Assembly (NCBI RefSeq): GCF_020520425.1
Contig: NC_079489.1
Coordinates: forward strand, 17,818,001-17,882,000
Length of the DNA: 64,000 nucleotides
Source: Spinacia oleracea
Taxonomy: Eukaryota; Streptophyta; Magnoliopsida; Caryophyllales; Amaranthaceae
Direction of reading: 5' to 3'
Shown: positions 21,615 through 33,905 of the stretch, piece by piece
How the letters are laid out: the number at the start of each line of letters is the position of its first letter
How positions within the stretch are numbered: position 1 is the first letter of the stretch
Made by a program: the position numbers and the translations under genes
The notes under the pieces: generated by a model
Databases searched by the model: none
The model's input: the letters and a program-made list of their open reading frames with translations, nothing else
Told to the model about the DNA's origin: nothing

Positions 21615-24600
21615 ATGGCTATGAATATGTCGAAATTTCTTATTCCTGATATGTCGAAATTGGAACCTCTTGATGGGAAAAACTATAAACGTTGGGCTGT
21701 TAGGATGAGATTTTATTTGGAGCAAATTGATGTTGCGTATGTTATTTCTGATGTTGTGAAACCTGTTAATGATGATGAATTGCATGATTTTGAGGTTAAG
21801 TTTGCTAAGGATGATAGAACCTGTAAGGGAATGCTATTGCATCATATGTCGGATGTTTTGCTTGACATTTACATGGGCTATAATCATGCTAGGGATATTT
21901 GGGATGGTTTAGAGAAAAAGTATGGAACTGATGATGCCGGTACGAAACGTTATTGTGTTAGTAAATGGTTAGGTTTTCAAGTTGAAGATGATAAACCTAT
22001 TATTGATCAGATTCATGCATATGAGAATATCTGTATTGCTATGGCTGCCGAGGGTTTGAGTATATGTGATATAACTCTTGCTATTGTTTTAATTGAGAAA
22101 CTGCCACCCTCATGGAAAGACTTTAGAAACCAGTTAATGCATAAGAAGAAAGACCTTACCCTAGAGGAACTCGTAGGTCACCTAAAAATTGAGGAGGAGA
22201 ACCGTATTAAGGATAAGGGTCAATTTGTATTTTCTGGGTCTGCTAAAGCTAATCTGGTTGAACCTAGGGGCAATTTCTATTCTGATAAGTTTAAGGGGAA
22301 GGGCAGTCAGTTCAAGCCTCAAGGGAAAATTCAGAAGTATAAGTTTAAGGGTAACTGTTTCGAATGAGGGAAGGCTGGTCACAAGTCCAGGGATTGCAGG
22401 GTCAAGAAGAAGCCAGATCAGAATCAAGCTCACCTTGTTGAAGCAGTTGCTGATCCTAACAATTTTATTGCTGTTGTTTCAGAAGCTAATCTGGCAGGTG
22501 ATGTTGCTGAGTGGATAGTTGATACAGGAGCAACCATGCACATTTGCACCAACAAAGAAATGTTCACTTCCTACGAGAAGACTGATGGTGAAAATGTATT
22601 CATGGGTAACTCTGCTTCTGCAACTGTTCAAGGCAAAGGGAAGATCGTTCTCACTCTCACTTCTGGAAAAACACTCACTTTAACTAATGTTTTGCATGTC
22701 CCAGAAATGCGTAGGAATTTAATTTCCGGTAGTTTACTTATGAAAGCTGGTTTGAAGTTGTCCTTTGATTCTGATAGGCTAGTTATTACTCACAATGGGG
22801 AATTTGTGGGAAAGGGTTTTTGTAATGGGGGGTTGTTTACTCTTGATGTTTCCATTGAAATTATGAATAAGAAAGCTAGTACTTCTTCTGCTTATATTGC
22901 TGAGTCTATTGATTTATGGCATGCTAGATTGGGTCATGTTAATATTGCTTCAATTAAAAGACTCAAACAAATGAACATGATTCCAAGCTTTTCTAAAACT
23001 AATTTTGCAAAATGTGAAGTATGTGTTGAAGCAAAATTTGCAAAGAAACCCTTTAAATCAATAGATAGACAGACAGAAGTACTAGAACTTGTTCATAGTG
23101 ACTTGGGGGATTTTAAAAACTATGAAAGCAGGGGCGGTAAAAGATACTACATTACTTTTGTTGATGACTGCTCTAGATTCACCATGGTTTATCTTCTCAG
23201 GTCTAAGGATGAGGCTGAGGAGATGTTCCTCAAGTACAAGGCTGAAGTTGAAAACCAGCTAGACAGGAAAATCAAGAGACTTAGGAGTGATAGGGGGGGT
23301 GAGTATGACCCTAACACTCTTAAGGCGTTTTGTGAACAGAATGGTATAGTTCACGAAACAACAGCTCCTTACACACCCGAACAAAACGGGATTGCTGAAA
23401 GGAAAAATAGAACTTTAAAAAATATGATGAATTCAATGCTTATTAGTTCTGGGCTTCCTGATAATATGTGGGGGGAAGCTATTCTTTCTGCTTGTCATGT
23501 TTTGAACAGGGTGCCTCACAAGAAGCTGGACAAGACCCCATATGAGCTATGGAAAGGTCGAGCACCAAGCCTGAAATACTTGAAAGTGTGGGGGTGCTTA
23601 GCAAAGGTTGCCTTACCTAGTTTCAAAAGAGACAAGATTGGTCCCAAAACGGTTGATTCTATCTTTATTGGTTATGCTTATCAAAGTTCTGCTTATCGTT
23701 TTTTAGTTAAAGGTGCTAACAACTCTTATGCAAGTGGTAACATTATTGAAGCAAGAGATGCTGAGTTTTTTGAAAACACTTTTCCTTTAAAGATCTCTTG
23801 CATTAGTAATGATGTACCATCCTCTAGCACCTCTAATGCTTTACCCATTGCTCCTTGTTCCACTACTAATAATGAGTCTGATTTAGAACCAAGGAGAAGC
23901 AAAATGGCAAGAAAGGAAACAAGTTATGGTGATGATTTTGTTACTGCTTTCCTAACTGAACCTTTCTTGATTACTGATGATTTTGTGTATGTATTTATCC
24001 TAGAAGACGACCCTAGAACCTATGAAGAGGCAATGAGGTCGGTTGATGCAGTTTTCTGGAAAGAGGCCATTGATAGCGAACTTCAGTCAATCCTAAGTAA
24101 TAATACTTGGGAATTGGTTGATCTTCCTAGAGGTTGTAAACCCATCACCTGTAAGTGGATTTTTAGGAAAAAGTTGAAATCATGTGGGTCCATTGATAAA
24201 TATAAGGCCAGGATTGTGGTAAGGGGTTTTACTCAAAAACATGGCATTGATTATTTTGATACATACTCTCCTGTAACTAAGATTGCAACCATTAGAACCT
24301 TAATTGCTCTTGCATGCATTCATGATCTTGTTGTGCATCAAATGGATGTGAAAACTGCATTTTTAAATGGTGATTTAGATGAAGAGATTTATATGGTTCA
24401 ACCTGAAGGTTTTGTTGTTCCAGGTCAAGAAAACAAAGTTTGTAAACTGGTCAAGTCATTGTATGGGCTTAAGCAAGCGCCTAAGCAATGGCATGACAAG
24501 TTTGACAAGACGATGACTAGTAATGGCTATCATGTAAATGAAGGTGATTCTTGCGTTTATTATAAACATGATTCTTCTGGTTGTGTGATTATTTGTCTTT

Positions 24601-25550
24601 ATGTGGATGACATGCTAATTTTTGGTACTGATTTGGATCGAGTGAATGAAACAAAAGAATTCTTGAGTTCAAAATTTGAAATGAAAGATATGGGTGAGGC
24701 AGATGTGATTTTGGGAGTGAAAATTATTAGAACTCCAAATGGCATTTGTCTCAGCCAAGCTCACTATGTTGAAAAGCTTCTTAAAAAGTTTGATTCATTT
24801 TATGTCGATCCAATCAAGACCCCTCATGATATAAGCATTCATTTAAAGAAAAACAAAGGTGATCCTGTTTGTCAATCTGAGTATGCTAAAATTATTGGTA
24901 GTGTTATGTTTCTCATGAACTATACTAGACCTGACATTGCCTATTCTGTAAGTAGATTGAGCAGGTACACCCATAACCCAAGCAATGAGCATTGGGGTGC
25001 GTTAAGGCGATTGCTTAGGTACCTAAGGGGTACCATGGATTGGGGATTGCATTACTCCAAATTTCCAGGAGCATTGGAGGGTTATTGTGATGCCAACTGG
25101 GTATCTGGAAATGATGAAGTCAACTCCACTAGTGGTTATGTCTTCACCCTAGGGGGTGGAGCTGTCTCTTGGAAATCCTGTAAGCAATCTTGTACTGCTA
25201 TGTCTACTATGGAATCTGAGTTTATTGCTCTTGAATTGACAGGTCATGAGGCAGAATGGTTGAGGAACGTGCTTGCAGATATTCCACTGTGGGGGAAGCC
25301 AGCTCCTTCAGTTGCACTTCATTGTGATTCGCAATCTGCTATTGCCGTGGCAAACAACCAAGCCTACAATGGAAAGAAAAGACACATTCGTTTGAGGCAC
25401 AAGGCTGTCAAAGAATTGCTGTCAAGTGGAGTGATATCACTGGACTATGTCAAGTCCGAAAAGAACATCGCGGATCCGTTAACGAAAGGCCTATGTAAGA
25501 AACTAGTTTTGGAAACGTCGGAGGGGATGGGCTTGAGGCCCATTGGATGA
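21615..25550 (+). pseudogene. copia gag-pol polyprotein with a single in-frame TGA
   Basis: The frame is open from the ATG at 21615 to 25550 except for TGA at 22365-22367. Gag (about 250 aa) is of the UBN2/retrotran_gag type (KLEPLDGKNYKRWAVRMRFY near the start). The stop falls inside the CCHC zinc knuckle: CFE, stop, [10 protein letters not shown], exactly where the second Cys belongs. Downstream are the protease motif DTGA (22521-22532), the GAG-pre-integrase [10 protein letters not shown] (~22915), the integrase with SDRGGEYD and [15 protein letters not shown], the reverse transcriptase with YVDDMLIFG (~24600), and RNase H with CDANW and [12 protein letters not shown], ending near [14 protein letters not shown] normal copia polyprotein is about 1300 aa, matching 1311 codons here. 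Without readthrough only Gag lacking its complete knuckle would be made. Confidence 0.9.
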
Positions 25551-26107
25551 ATTGTAAGGTAATGAACTCCTACTCACCATGAGTTCAAAGGGGAACATTA
25601 TGTAATAATTCAGAAGCACAAATTTTATTTTCTGTCCATCCCTTAGATGTTTATGATGTGCTTGCTATTATTGAACGAGGTTGAGCATACGGCTCTTAAT
25701 GAACCCATATCCATATTTTTGGTGGTGTGATGTAGCTCACACTTGATGGGATTCACCTACTTAGGTGTGGAAGTGAGGCCGCTTCCTATGAGAATTGCAT
25801 GGGCTATTCTCTAGAGCACCTATGAGCATCCAGGTTATGGACGTATGGCCAGTATAATGCGTCACTTTTATTGGCGGAGATTCAGAATATCATACATGTT
25901 CAATTGTGTGCTTTGAGTAATGAGTTTCTAACCCCCTATTAAGTTCAATACGAAAGTCACTTGGTAGGAAAGAGATTCTAGCTTGAATGTCACTAAGTGT
26001 CAATTCAAGTCGCAAGACATTGACACCTATTCAATTGTTTGTTTTGCCCAGAAATTCAATTCTTTTACTTCTTTCTTTTTCTTCTCATCTTCGGACCTGT
26101 GGGGGAT
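25551..26107 (+). other. copia 3' untranslated region and polypurine tract
   Basis: This non-coding stretch lies between the pol stop and the right LTR. GTGGGGGAT directly before the LTR (26099-26107) is the likely polypurine tract that primes plus-strand synthesis. Confidence 0.7.
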
Positions 26108-26886
26108 TGTTGGAAATCCTAGTGAGAAAACAAAAAAAAAATGAGTGGGAAAATGTGGGAATATGAAAAGTCCCACATGGGAAAAACACAAACCATATTC
26201 ATGTTTATATTTGGGGTTTTGAGGGAAACATTTGTTTAAGAAAGCATGTGAGTGGCATGGGTGGTCACAACACACACACGCGCGCGCGCGCCGGGCCGGG
26301 CTCGGGCGAGGGCCGTGGGCCTTGGGCCTTGGGCCTTGGGCCTTGGTACTTGGTACTTGGTACTTGGTACTTGGCGGTTCGCGGGCGTGGGGTGGGTTTT
26401 GTGGGCCGGGTTATTCTTTTTGGTCAAGGGCGGTTTGATTAAATCAGAAGACTTAATCAACCCACTAACTTTGGAAACTGCTCCATTAATCACGTCATTA
26501 CTCCCCACTAGCCGTTTTATGACTGTTGCAGTTCCCCATTACTCCCGTAACTTCTCCACTAGCCGTTTTTTGCTGTTACAGCTTCCCAAAAGCCTCACTA
26601 TAAATTCATCGTTCATTTCCACAAAAATATACAGAAACTTACAATCGATCTCTCTCTCAAATTCCTCTCTTTCTGGGCAAATATTCTGGTCTCCAATCGG
26701 GGATTGTGAGTGCACATAATTCTCGGTGTCGTGTAAACCCTGGAGGGCAACCGCAAGCGTTCTACTGCATCGGAGGTAGCGCGGAATTGTCTTTTAGAGC
26801 AGTGGTCCGGCCACGGCACGACAATTGTTTCAGTTCGTATTACGCAATATCCAGTTAAGTCGTTCCAATTACTTATTTAGCTAACA
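26108..26886 (+). repeat. 3' LTR of the copia element
   Basis: It starts TGTTGGAAATCC and ends TTTAGCTAACA. It matches the left LTR closely, with more TTGGGCC units and fewer TACTTGG units. The TATA-like CACTATAAATTC is at about 26597. Confidence 0.92.
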
Positions 26887-26891
26887 TTTTT

Positions 26892-27190
26892 TTCCTCTTG
26901 TGAGTTTTCTGCAGCATTTTGGAACTTTGTGCTGCATTAGATTGGTGTTAGCAGGTGCTCCAACTCTTGGCATGATGAATTGGTTTTTTTTTTGCAAGTC
27001 CAAAGAATGCAGGTTTGCATCAAGCTTACAGAATGGTGTTGAGCATCTCTATTTATATAATTTGGAGAGAACGGAATTGTAGGACATTCCAGAAGTATTA
27101 TCGAGATTGGCAGATACTTTTGAAGGAAATTAAGCTTATGGCTTTCACTTGTAGCTCTTTGAAGCAGAAAGTTCACTCAGCTTCACCGTA
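26892..27190 (+). pseudogene. LINE ORF2 3' fragment, right half
   Basis: This continues the zf-RVT fragment cut at 20817. Broken plus-strand frames read a WRERN-like motif (tatttggagagaacggaat region, ~27055-27080) and a C-terminal piece ending before a TAG near 27190, typical of the last part of plant LINE ORF2. It has several frameshifts and stops. Confidence 0.65.
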
Positions 27191-27332
27191 GTGTAACTTG
27201 ATGGTTGTGTTTTGTTTGTCGCCTTCTGGCATAGCTTGCGTGTTTTGGCCTTTGGCCTTTTTGTTTCTGGTTGTTTTTACTAAACAATTACATTTTGGTT
27301 GTTTATAATAAAATATCTAATTAACCAAAAAA

Positions 27333-27735
27333 AAACTAAAACTTGTATTTTACCACCTAAAAAATCAAAACTTGTTTTTTACCACCTGAAAATGAAAAAA
27401 TAGATGAAACATTTATGTGTGGTTACCTGATTCAATTTCCCTCCAAATTTTTACACTCCCTATGTGATTTTCTTTAACTCTTTCATGCTTCTCTCTTTAC
27501 TTTTATTAAATTTTGTCAATTTTTTTAATTAATGATGGTGAAAATTGAAGATAAGGAAGAGGGGGAAGAGAAGATAGTTAAATACATGAAATCGTGGAAG
27601 AAGATAACATATCAGAAATATTACCTTTATTGTGCCCCCACCTAACATTTTATCTATTTTTCAATTTTTCAGGTGGTAAAAAACAAGTTTTAATTTTTAT
27701 TTTAGGTGTAAAATATAAGATTTAGTTTTTTAGGT
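27333..27735. repeat. Inverted-repeat MITE at the right end of the MULE
   Basis: The left arm 27333-27410 (ACTTGTTTTTTACCACCTGA) pairs with the right arm 27641-27735 (TCAGGTGGTAAAAAACAAGT). The arms use the same motif as the outer MULE ends. The ~230-bp middle is not coding. Confidence 0.7.
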
Positions 27736-27799
27736 GGTAAACAAAAAAATACTGTTTTGATCTTTTTAGGTTGTAAAAAACAATGTATCCTTCTTTATA

Positions 27800-28660
27800 T
27801 TAAGGGAAAAAATAAGTAGCTAACCATCTAATGGTAGAAACAAGTTTTGTTCAATTATTATTCGTCCGTACAAATCGCATGATTAAAGTAATCTGACTCG
27901 ATTTATTTGACCCATAAGTAGGTTGAATTGATTCACTTTCTAACTTTTTTAAAATATGTCATATGACTTTTTACGGTGTCCTTCAACATCCATTGATGAG
28001 TGGTTACGGTTTGAGCCAGAAGGGAGAGAAGTTCTAAGTCTTAACCTTGGTTCCACCTATATGTCCTTGGTTGGTGTCCTTCAAAATCCGTTGATGGATG
28101 GGCTACAGTTTGAGAAAGAAGAGAAAGAAGTTCCAAGTCTTAACCTTGGTTCCATCTAACATGTTTTCCAACATAAGTTAGACCATGTTATTTTCATCGG
28201 ATATTTACTTAACTAAATTTTTTTGATTGAATATAATTTTTTTTGATGAAGCCTAAATTATCTTTATTTGATTTAAAATTTCCTTTGTGGCAAAGATATA
28301 TTAACAATATAAGAGTGGTAACTTCTTCTTTTTCTTGTTTTCTTCATCTTCTTTCATTCGTATGAAGTAGGGACTAAATTGGTGTGAAATTCAAAGTATG
28401 TCAGCCTATCGCAACAAGGGAATGGTTACACATCTTTTGTTTAATTGAATTCTCTTGATAATGATCCCTATGAAGTGGGTTGTTCCAAGGAGAATATGCT
28501 CATAACCTAATTTCCACTGTAAAATTGGTCATACCTCGCGTCAGTTCTTTACTTTTTTTTTTTTGGGCCCGTGTGCTCAAAAGATACAACGTATTGATAG
28601 ATAAAGAAAAAGCCTAATCTATACATACAAGGAACTACCGTACAACCAATTAGTAGAAAA
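27800..28660. other. Spacer with a short tandem duplication
   Basis: At 27975-28158 a ~100-bp unit occurs twice: GGTGTCCTTCAA, CCATTGATGRRTGG, GTTTGAG and AAGTCTTAACCTTGGTTCCA. A short plus-strand frame runs through both copies, but no domain is recognised. The rest is AT-rich spacer without a gene. Confidence 0.55.
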
Positions 28661-29700
28661 CTAGTATAATACCCGTGCGATGCACGATTTATGATCTAAA
28701 TATAAATTTATATGAAAATTTGGCAGTCAATTATCATTAAAATAGTGCATGGACAAAATTATTATTCATCCCTATTCATCATCTCATGTCAAACATTAAG
28801 TTATCTCATCCACCATTCTTTTCGTTAGTCATATCTACTTAATACTTGTCTCATTTATCTCATTATTCGATCATTTAACGCCTACCCACCCCTCCCAATC
28901 TCCATCTCGAGAGATCAGGTATAAAATAAAATTCATCCAAGCTCCATCACCCACCTATGTAACCTCATCCCTAGTGTCAATTTTTATTTTATTTTTGGTA
29001 AAAGAGTTTTGAATTGTAAAACTATGTTCTGACGTCTTCGATAATTCAATTGTCTGGTTATATTAATTGAGTAAATATATAAACATTATCATATGTACGT
29101 TAGTGTAAAAAAATGTTGATATATTCATAATCATTTTGATGAAAGATAAGCGATGCGGGCGGGAGGGTCCAATTTAAAATTCGTTCTCGCCCCCGTTACC
29201 CGCTTGCGGATACATTTTTAACCACATCTCCCACCAAACTTTCATTGGTTCTCTCCCACTTGGAGAGGATGCCCGGAGGACTCCCAAAAAACCACCTCCG
29301 CTGACAATATGACATCTCTATATTCGGTAAATAAGCCACTTTATCTTTACCTAACTTTTGAATATATTGGCATAACTTTATTATTAAAATTAATTGTATT
29401 AGCTAAAATATTTAAAAATGACATCCGTAATAGTTAGGATTGGGTTAGTGATCCAAGTCCAGGAAATGTAAACTCACCCCATCACCAAGGTGGGTACATG
29501 TTATCCTTATACCCGCTCACCAACACCAAATCTATATTTATTAGTAATATTAGTCAATCATCCACGTTATCTTCGTCTTCAGCCTTATCTAAAATATACC
29601 TCACGGAGTAAATGATTTGTAATATTTTACATTAACATATAAAGATTATTTTTGTTGTTCCAAACATAATAAGCAAACAGATCGAATCATCTAAATCTTA

Positions 29701-30087
29701 CTCCCTCCGTCCCATAATATAGCGCCTGTTTTCCTAAAATTGTGTCCCTAAATGATGTGCATATTTCTATTTTAAACCATTAATTTTTACCCATAATACC
29801 CTCATGCACTATTTGTATTCCAATATTGTCCTAAATAAGTCAGAATTTTTACTTTGAAAATTATACTTTTTGACTTTTATTCAACTCATGTGCTTGATTT
29901 TTGTCTTTTTTAGGCCTATTTATTATGTACACACCTTTAATCTCTAATTTCTCTCTTCATAAAAGCCAAGTAACATGTACTTTATCTTAAAAGTACAAAT
30001 AATTATTGTTTTTATTATCAATGTTATCCTTTACCTTAATAACCGTGATTTTGGTCAAACGGACACTATATTATGGGACGGAGGGAG
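29701..30087. mobile_element. Stowaway-type MITE inside Helitron 2
   Basis: CTCCCTCCGTCCCATAATAT and its inverted partner ATATTATGGGACGGAGGGAG are flanked by TA. No coding sequence is present. Confidence 0.9.
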
Positions 30088-30926
30088 TATGATTTTAGAA
30101 ATAGTTGATTACGATAAATTAGTCAAAAGTTTAAATTAACATGCCCTTACGACTTCAATAATACTATGTGTGAGGGAATAACTGGTTATTTCTGAATTCG
30201 TGTAAAAATATCACGATAATGAGAACGTGAATCTTTTTTAAAATAATTGATAGTATTTATTATATGGCAAAAAAAATTAAATAATTGATAGTATTTATAT
30301 ATGACACAAATTTTTAAACAATTGAATGGATAGTACAAGTTCAACTATTATAAGATTTTCTATGCGAAGTATTGGTTATCTGAAATTGCATTCAGTAGAT
30401 TATAATGTAAAAATATATTACCCACCAAATGATCAAAAAAAAAAAACAAATAATACAAAAATTAAGCGAAGTATTAGATGATTCAATCAATATGTACGTT
30501 CAAGATTTATCAATTATACATTAGATTTAGGGGGAGAAATATTTTATACGGGGTAAAAAATATGGCTGGTCAAATATAATCAGTACTTGTTTGCTCAAAA
30601 TATTATCTTTAACGTTAATTAAGCAATTGAACCAATAAGTTAAGAAATATAAGCGGTCGTTTGGTTAAGGGGGTCTTACACAAAGTTTCCGTTTTTTTTT
30701 ATTTTACAAATTTTTTGATTAGTGTTTGATTTTGGATTGACTTTTATTTTAGATTTATTTTTAATTATTAGAGTGTTTGATTTTGGATAGAGTTGTATAT
30801 ATTAGTAATTAATTAATTAAAATATCTACCTGGCGCACACACTTTTTTTTTGGACAATACTAAAAGTCCTATATTTTTCACGTAAATATGAAGATTTGTG
30901 TTTTTGGGGATTTTTTTTTAAAAAAA

Positions 30927-32418
30927 TAGATTAATATTTGATTTTGAATTGACTTTATTGTAGTTTTTTTTTTTTTTATTAAAGTGTTTGATTTTGGATG
31001 GATTTGTATAACTTGTATATATTAGTAATTAATTAATTAAAATATCTATGTGACACACACATTTTTTAATTCAAAAATAAATTAGAAATCTTACTTTTCA
31101 TTGGTCGAAACCATTAGATTTCCTACGTGGCACTCTAATAGCTCAGCAAATATGCACGGTCATTTTTCAATGTGTTCTTTGAAAAATAAAATAAGAGATA
31201 ATGTATGCCAAAATGAGTTAAGCTCCCTTATAATGAATGCGGCAGTTAAGGGTCTTATATTTTTAGTAGCGCTACACGATATATTGTATAAAGAGAATAT
31301 TTATATATGATTCATGTAGTAAAACTTATAAGCTTTAAGTATGGATAAATAAATAAATAAAAGTACGGATAATAAAATACTACCATCTTCTAACGTCTTA
31401 GTTTGCTTGACTGTACCTAAATAAGTTTGTGTACCCTTTATTTTATTAATTATCTCCATAATATCTACGGAGTAAATATTTTGATTATAAAATTTGTAAT
31501 ACAATATTTAAAATATATGTAGTAGGAGTTACTAAAAATCATTAAGTAATTACAACTCTATAGGTTTCCATATAACAATTATAAATCTATCTTACGTTGT
31601 ACTATAATTTTACTAAAATATATCGTGAAAATCTACCGTAAAGTTTCACTCCATGAAGTGTTTGTTGAAGAGCAAAAATAAATAAATTATAATATATACG
31701 TAGTAGTACCTAATGTGATAGGATAACATAGAACATGTTATATTTTAAAATATTATGTTAATTTTATCACATGCTTCTTAATATATACGGAGTATCTAAA
31801 TACAAATGTTACAAAAATATAAATATAATACATACGAAAAGACCTTGATGTGTTCCTCTACTTATCTAGGATAACATATACCCCGTATATATATAGATGT
31901 TTAAAGACCTAGATAAGAATTAATCACAATTAGATATTTTTTTAAAGACATAGATAAGTAGAGGAACACATAGACTTCCATTTTTTTAAAGACCTTGATA
32001 TTGGTGTTAGTCTATCATTTTACTTGCTTTGTCATCCCACTACAAGAAATTGTACCATTTAATGACGAGAAATCCCGTCCCTAGAGATCAATAGTGGTGG
32101 GATTTCCAGTCGCAAACCCATTATAAAAAGGGGATGAATTGATGAAAAATATCGTCGTTAGCCTATCGTAAAAGGGATATGCGATGGTTGTTCCCGTCTT
32201 TATTTGATTGTTAGCCCCATCGCAAAAAACTTTTGTGACAGAATTTTTAATTTGTCGTTATTGGGTTGTCAGATACAAATTCTTGTAATGCCCTTTTTTA
32301 TTTATTAATCCTCTCTTATTTATATTGTTTTTGCATATTTTTTTGAGAAAAATAAGAAGAAATGCTCGAAGATCATCGCGCATTGTTTTAACATAATCTT
32401 GGTTGAATTAGGATGCAA
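30927..32418. repeat. Tandem duplication, unit 1 (~1.49 kb)
   Basis: This unit and the next (32419-33905) are nearly identical, offset by about 1490 bp. The junction reads GGATGCAATAGATTAATATT, and ATAGATTAATATTTG is shared at both unit starts, which suggests a microhomology-mediated duplication. Differences are single bases and small indels such as AAAGAGAATATTTA versus AACATATTTA, so the event is recent. Short open frames in the units are not genes. Confidence 0.9.
32038..32290. mobile_element. CACTA-type MITE, copy 1
   Basis: It starts CACTACAAGAAATTGT and ends ACAAATTCTTGTAATG (inverted CATTACAAGAATTTGT). Subterminal words GACGAGAAATCCCGTC, CCATCGC and GTCGTTA repeat in both directions. 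It is 253 bp with no coding sequence and related to the copy at 43479. Confidence 0.75.
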
Positions 32419-33905
32419 TAGATTAATATTTGATTTTGAATTGACTTTATTGTAGTTTTTTTTTTTTTTATTATTAAAGTGTTTGATTTTGGATGGATTT
32501 GTATAACTTGTATATATTAGTAATTAATTAATTAAAATATCTATGTGACACACACATTTTTTAATTCAAAAATAAATTAGAAATCTTACTTTTCATTGGT
32601 CGAAACCATTAGATTTCCTACGTGACACTCTAATAACTCAGCAAATATGCACGGTCATTTTTCAATGTGTTCTTTGAAAAATAAAATAAGAGATAATGTA
32701 TGCCAAAATGAGTTAAGCTCCCTTATAATGAATGCGGCAGTTAAGGGTCTTATATTTTTAGCAGCGCTACACGATATATTGTATAACATATTTATATATG
32801 ATTCATGTAGTACAAACTTATAAGCTTTAAGTATGGATAAATAAATAAATAAAAGTACGGATAATAAAATACTACCATCTTCTAACGTCTTAGTTTGCTT
32901 GACTGTACCTAAATAAGTTTGTGTACCCTTTATTTTATTAATTATCTCCATAATATCTACGGAGTAAATATTTTGAATATAAAATTTGTAATACAATATT
33001 TAAAATATATGTAGTAGGAGTTACTAAAAATCATTAAGTAATTACAACTCTATAGGTTTCCATATAACAATTATAAATCTATCTTACGTTGTACTATAAT
33101 TTTACTAAAATATATCGTGAAAATCTACCGTAAAGTTTCACTCCATGAAGTGTTTGTTGAAGAGCAAAAATAAATAAATTATAATATATACGTAGTAGTA
33201 CCTAATGTGATAGGATAACATAGAACATGTTATATTTTAAAATATTATGTTAATTTTATCACATGCTTCTTAATATATATCTAAATACAAATGTTACAAA
33301 AATATAAATATAATACATACGAAAAGACCTTGATGTGTTCCTCTACTTATCTAGGATAACATATACCCCGTATATATATATATGTTTAAAGACCTAGATA
33401 AGAATTAATCACAATTAGATATTTTTTTAAAGACCTAGATAAGTAGAGGAACACATAGACTTCCATTTTTTTTTAAAGACCTTGATATTGGTGTTAGTCT
33501 ATCATTTTACTTGCTTTGTCATCCCACTACAAGAAATTGTACCATTTAATGACGAGAAATCCCGTCCCTAGAGATCAATAGTGGTGGGATTTCCAGTCGC
33601 AAACCCATTATAAAAAGGGGATGAATTGATGAAAAATATCGTCGTTAGCCTATCGTAAAAGGGATATGCGATGGTTGTTCCCGTCTTTATTTGATTGTTA
33701 GCCCCATCGCAAAAAACTTTTGTGACAGAATTTTTAATTTGTCGTTATTGGGTTGTCAGATACAAATTCTTGTAATGCCCTTTTTTATTTATTAATCCTC
33801 TCTTATTTATATTGTTTTTGCATATTTTTTTGAGAAAAATAAGAAGAAATGCTCGAAGATCATCGCGCATTGTTTTAACATAATCTTGGTTAAATTAGGA
33901 TGCAA
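32419..33905. repeat. Tandem duplication, unit 2
   Basis: Second copy of 30927-32418, including a second copy of the CACTA-type MITE. It ends at GGATGCAAGATT, where the similarity to unit 1 stops. Confidence 0.9.
33525..33777. mobile_element. CACTA-type MITE, copy 2
   Basis: This 253-bp copy is practically identical to the one at 32038-32290. It was copied with the surrounding duplication rather than inserted separately. Confidence 0.75.

Larger units (their letters stand above)
20818..26886 (+). mobile_element. Ty1/copia LTR retrotransposon, nearly intact
   Basis: Two almost identical LTRs (774 and 779 bp) enclose one gag-pol frame in the order gag, protease, integrase, RT, RNase H, which is the copia order. 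The element sits in the zf-RVT part of a LINE fragment with a T-run target. TTTTT before 20818 and at 26887-26891 fits a 5-bp duplication but cannot be proved in a homopolymer. The LTRs differ almost only in repeat copy number and single-base indels, so the insertion is recent. No standard initiator tRNA-Met primer site follows the left LTR. Confidence 0.93.
20249..27790. mobile_element. MULE carrying LINE sequence, interrupted by a copia element
   Basis: The left end GGACAAATTGTTTTTACCACC matches the inverted right end GGATACATTGTTTTTTACAACC over roughly 70 bp. A perfect 9-bp duplication TTCTTTATA is found at 20240-20248 and 27791-27799. Without the copia and its duplicated site the element is about 1.47 kb and consists mainly of the 3' part of a LINE ORF2. 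No MULE transposase is present. The right side holds an extra inverted repeat (27333-27735) made from the same TTTTACCACCTAAAAAATC motif. Confidence 0.75.

Noticed and set aside
21615-25550. Two separate genes (21615-22367 and 22536-25550)
   Set aside because: Both pieces share one reading frame, and the gap between them is open after the TGA. They are one gag-pol frame with a single stop.
31101-33000. Open frames in the 1.49-kb duplicated units (for example the minus frame at 32996-32655)
   Set aside because: They differ between the two copies through small indels, have no domain and lie in Helitron filler sequence.
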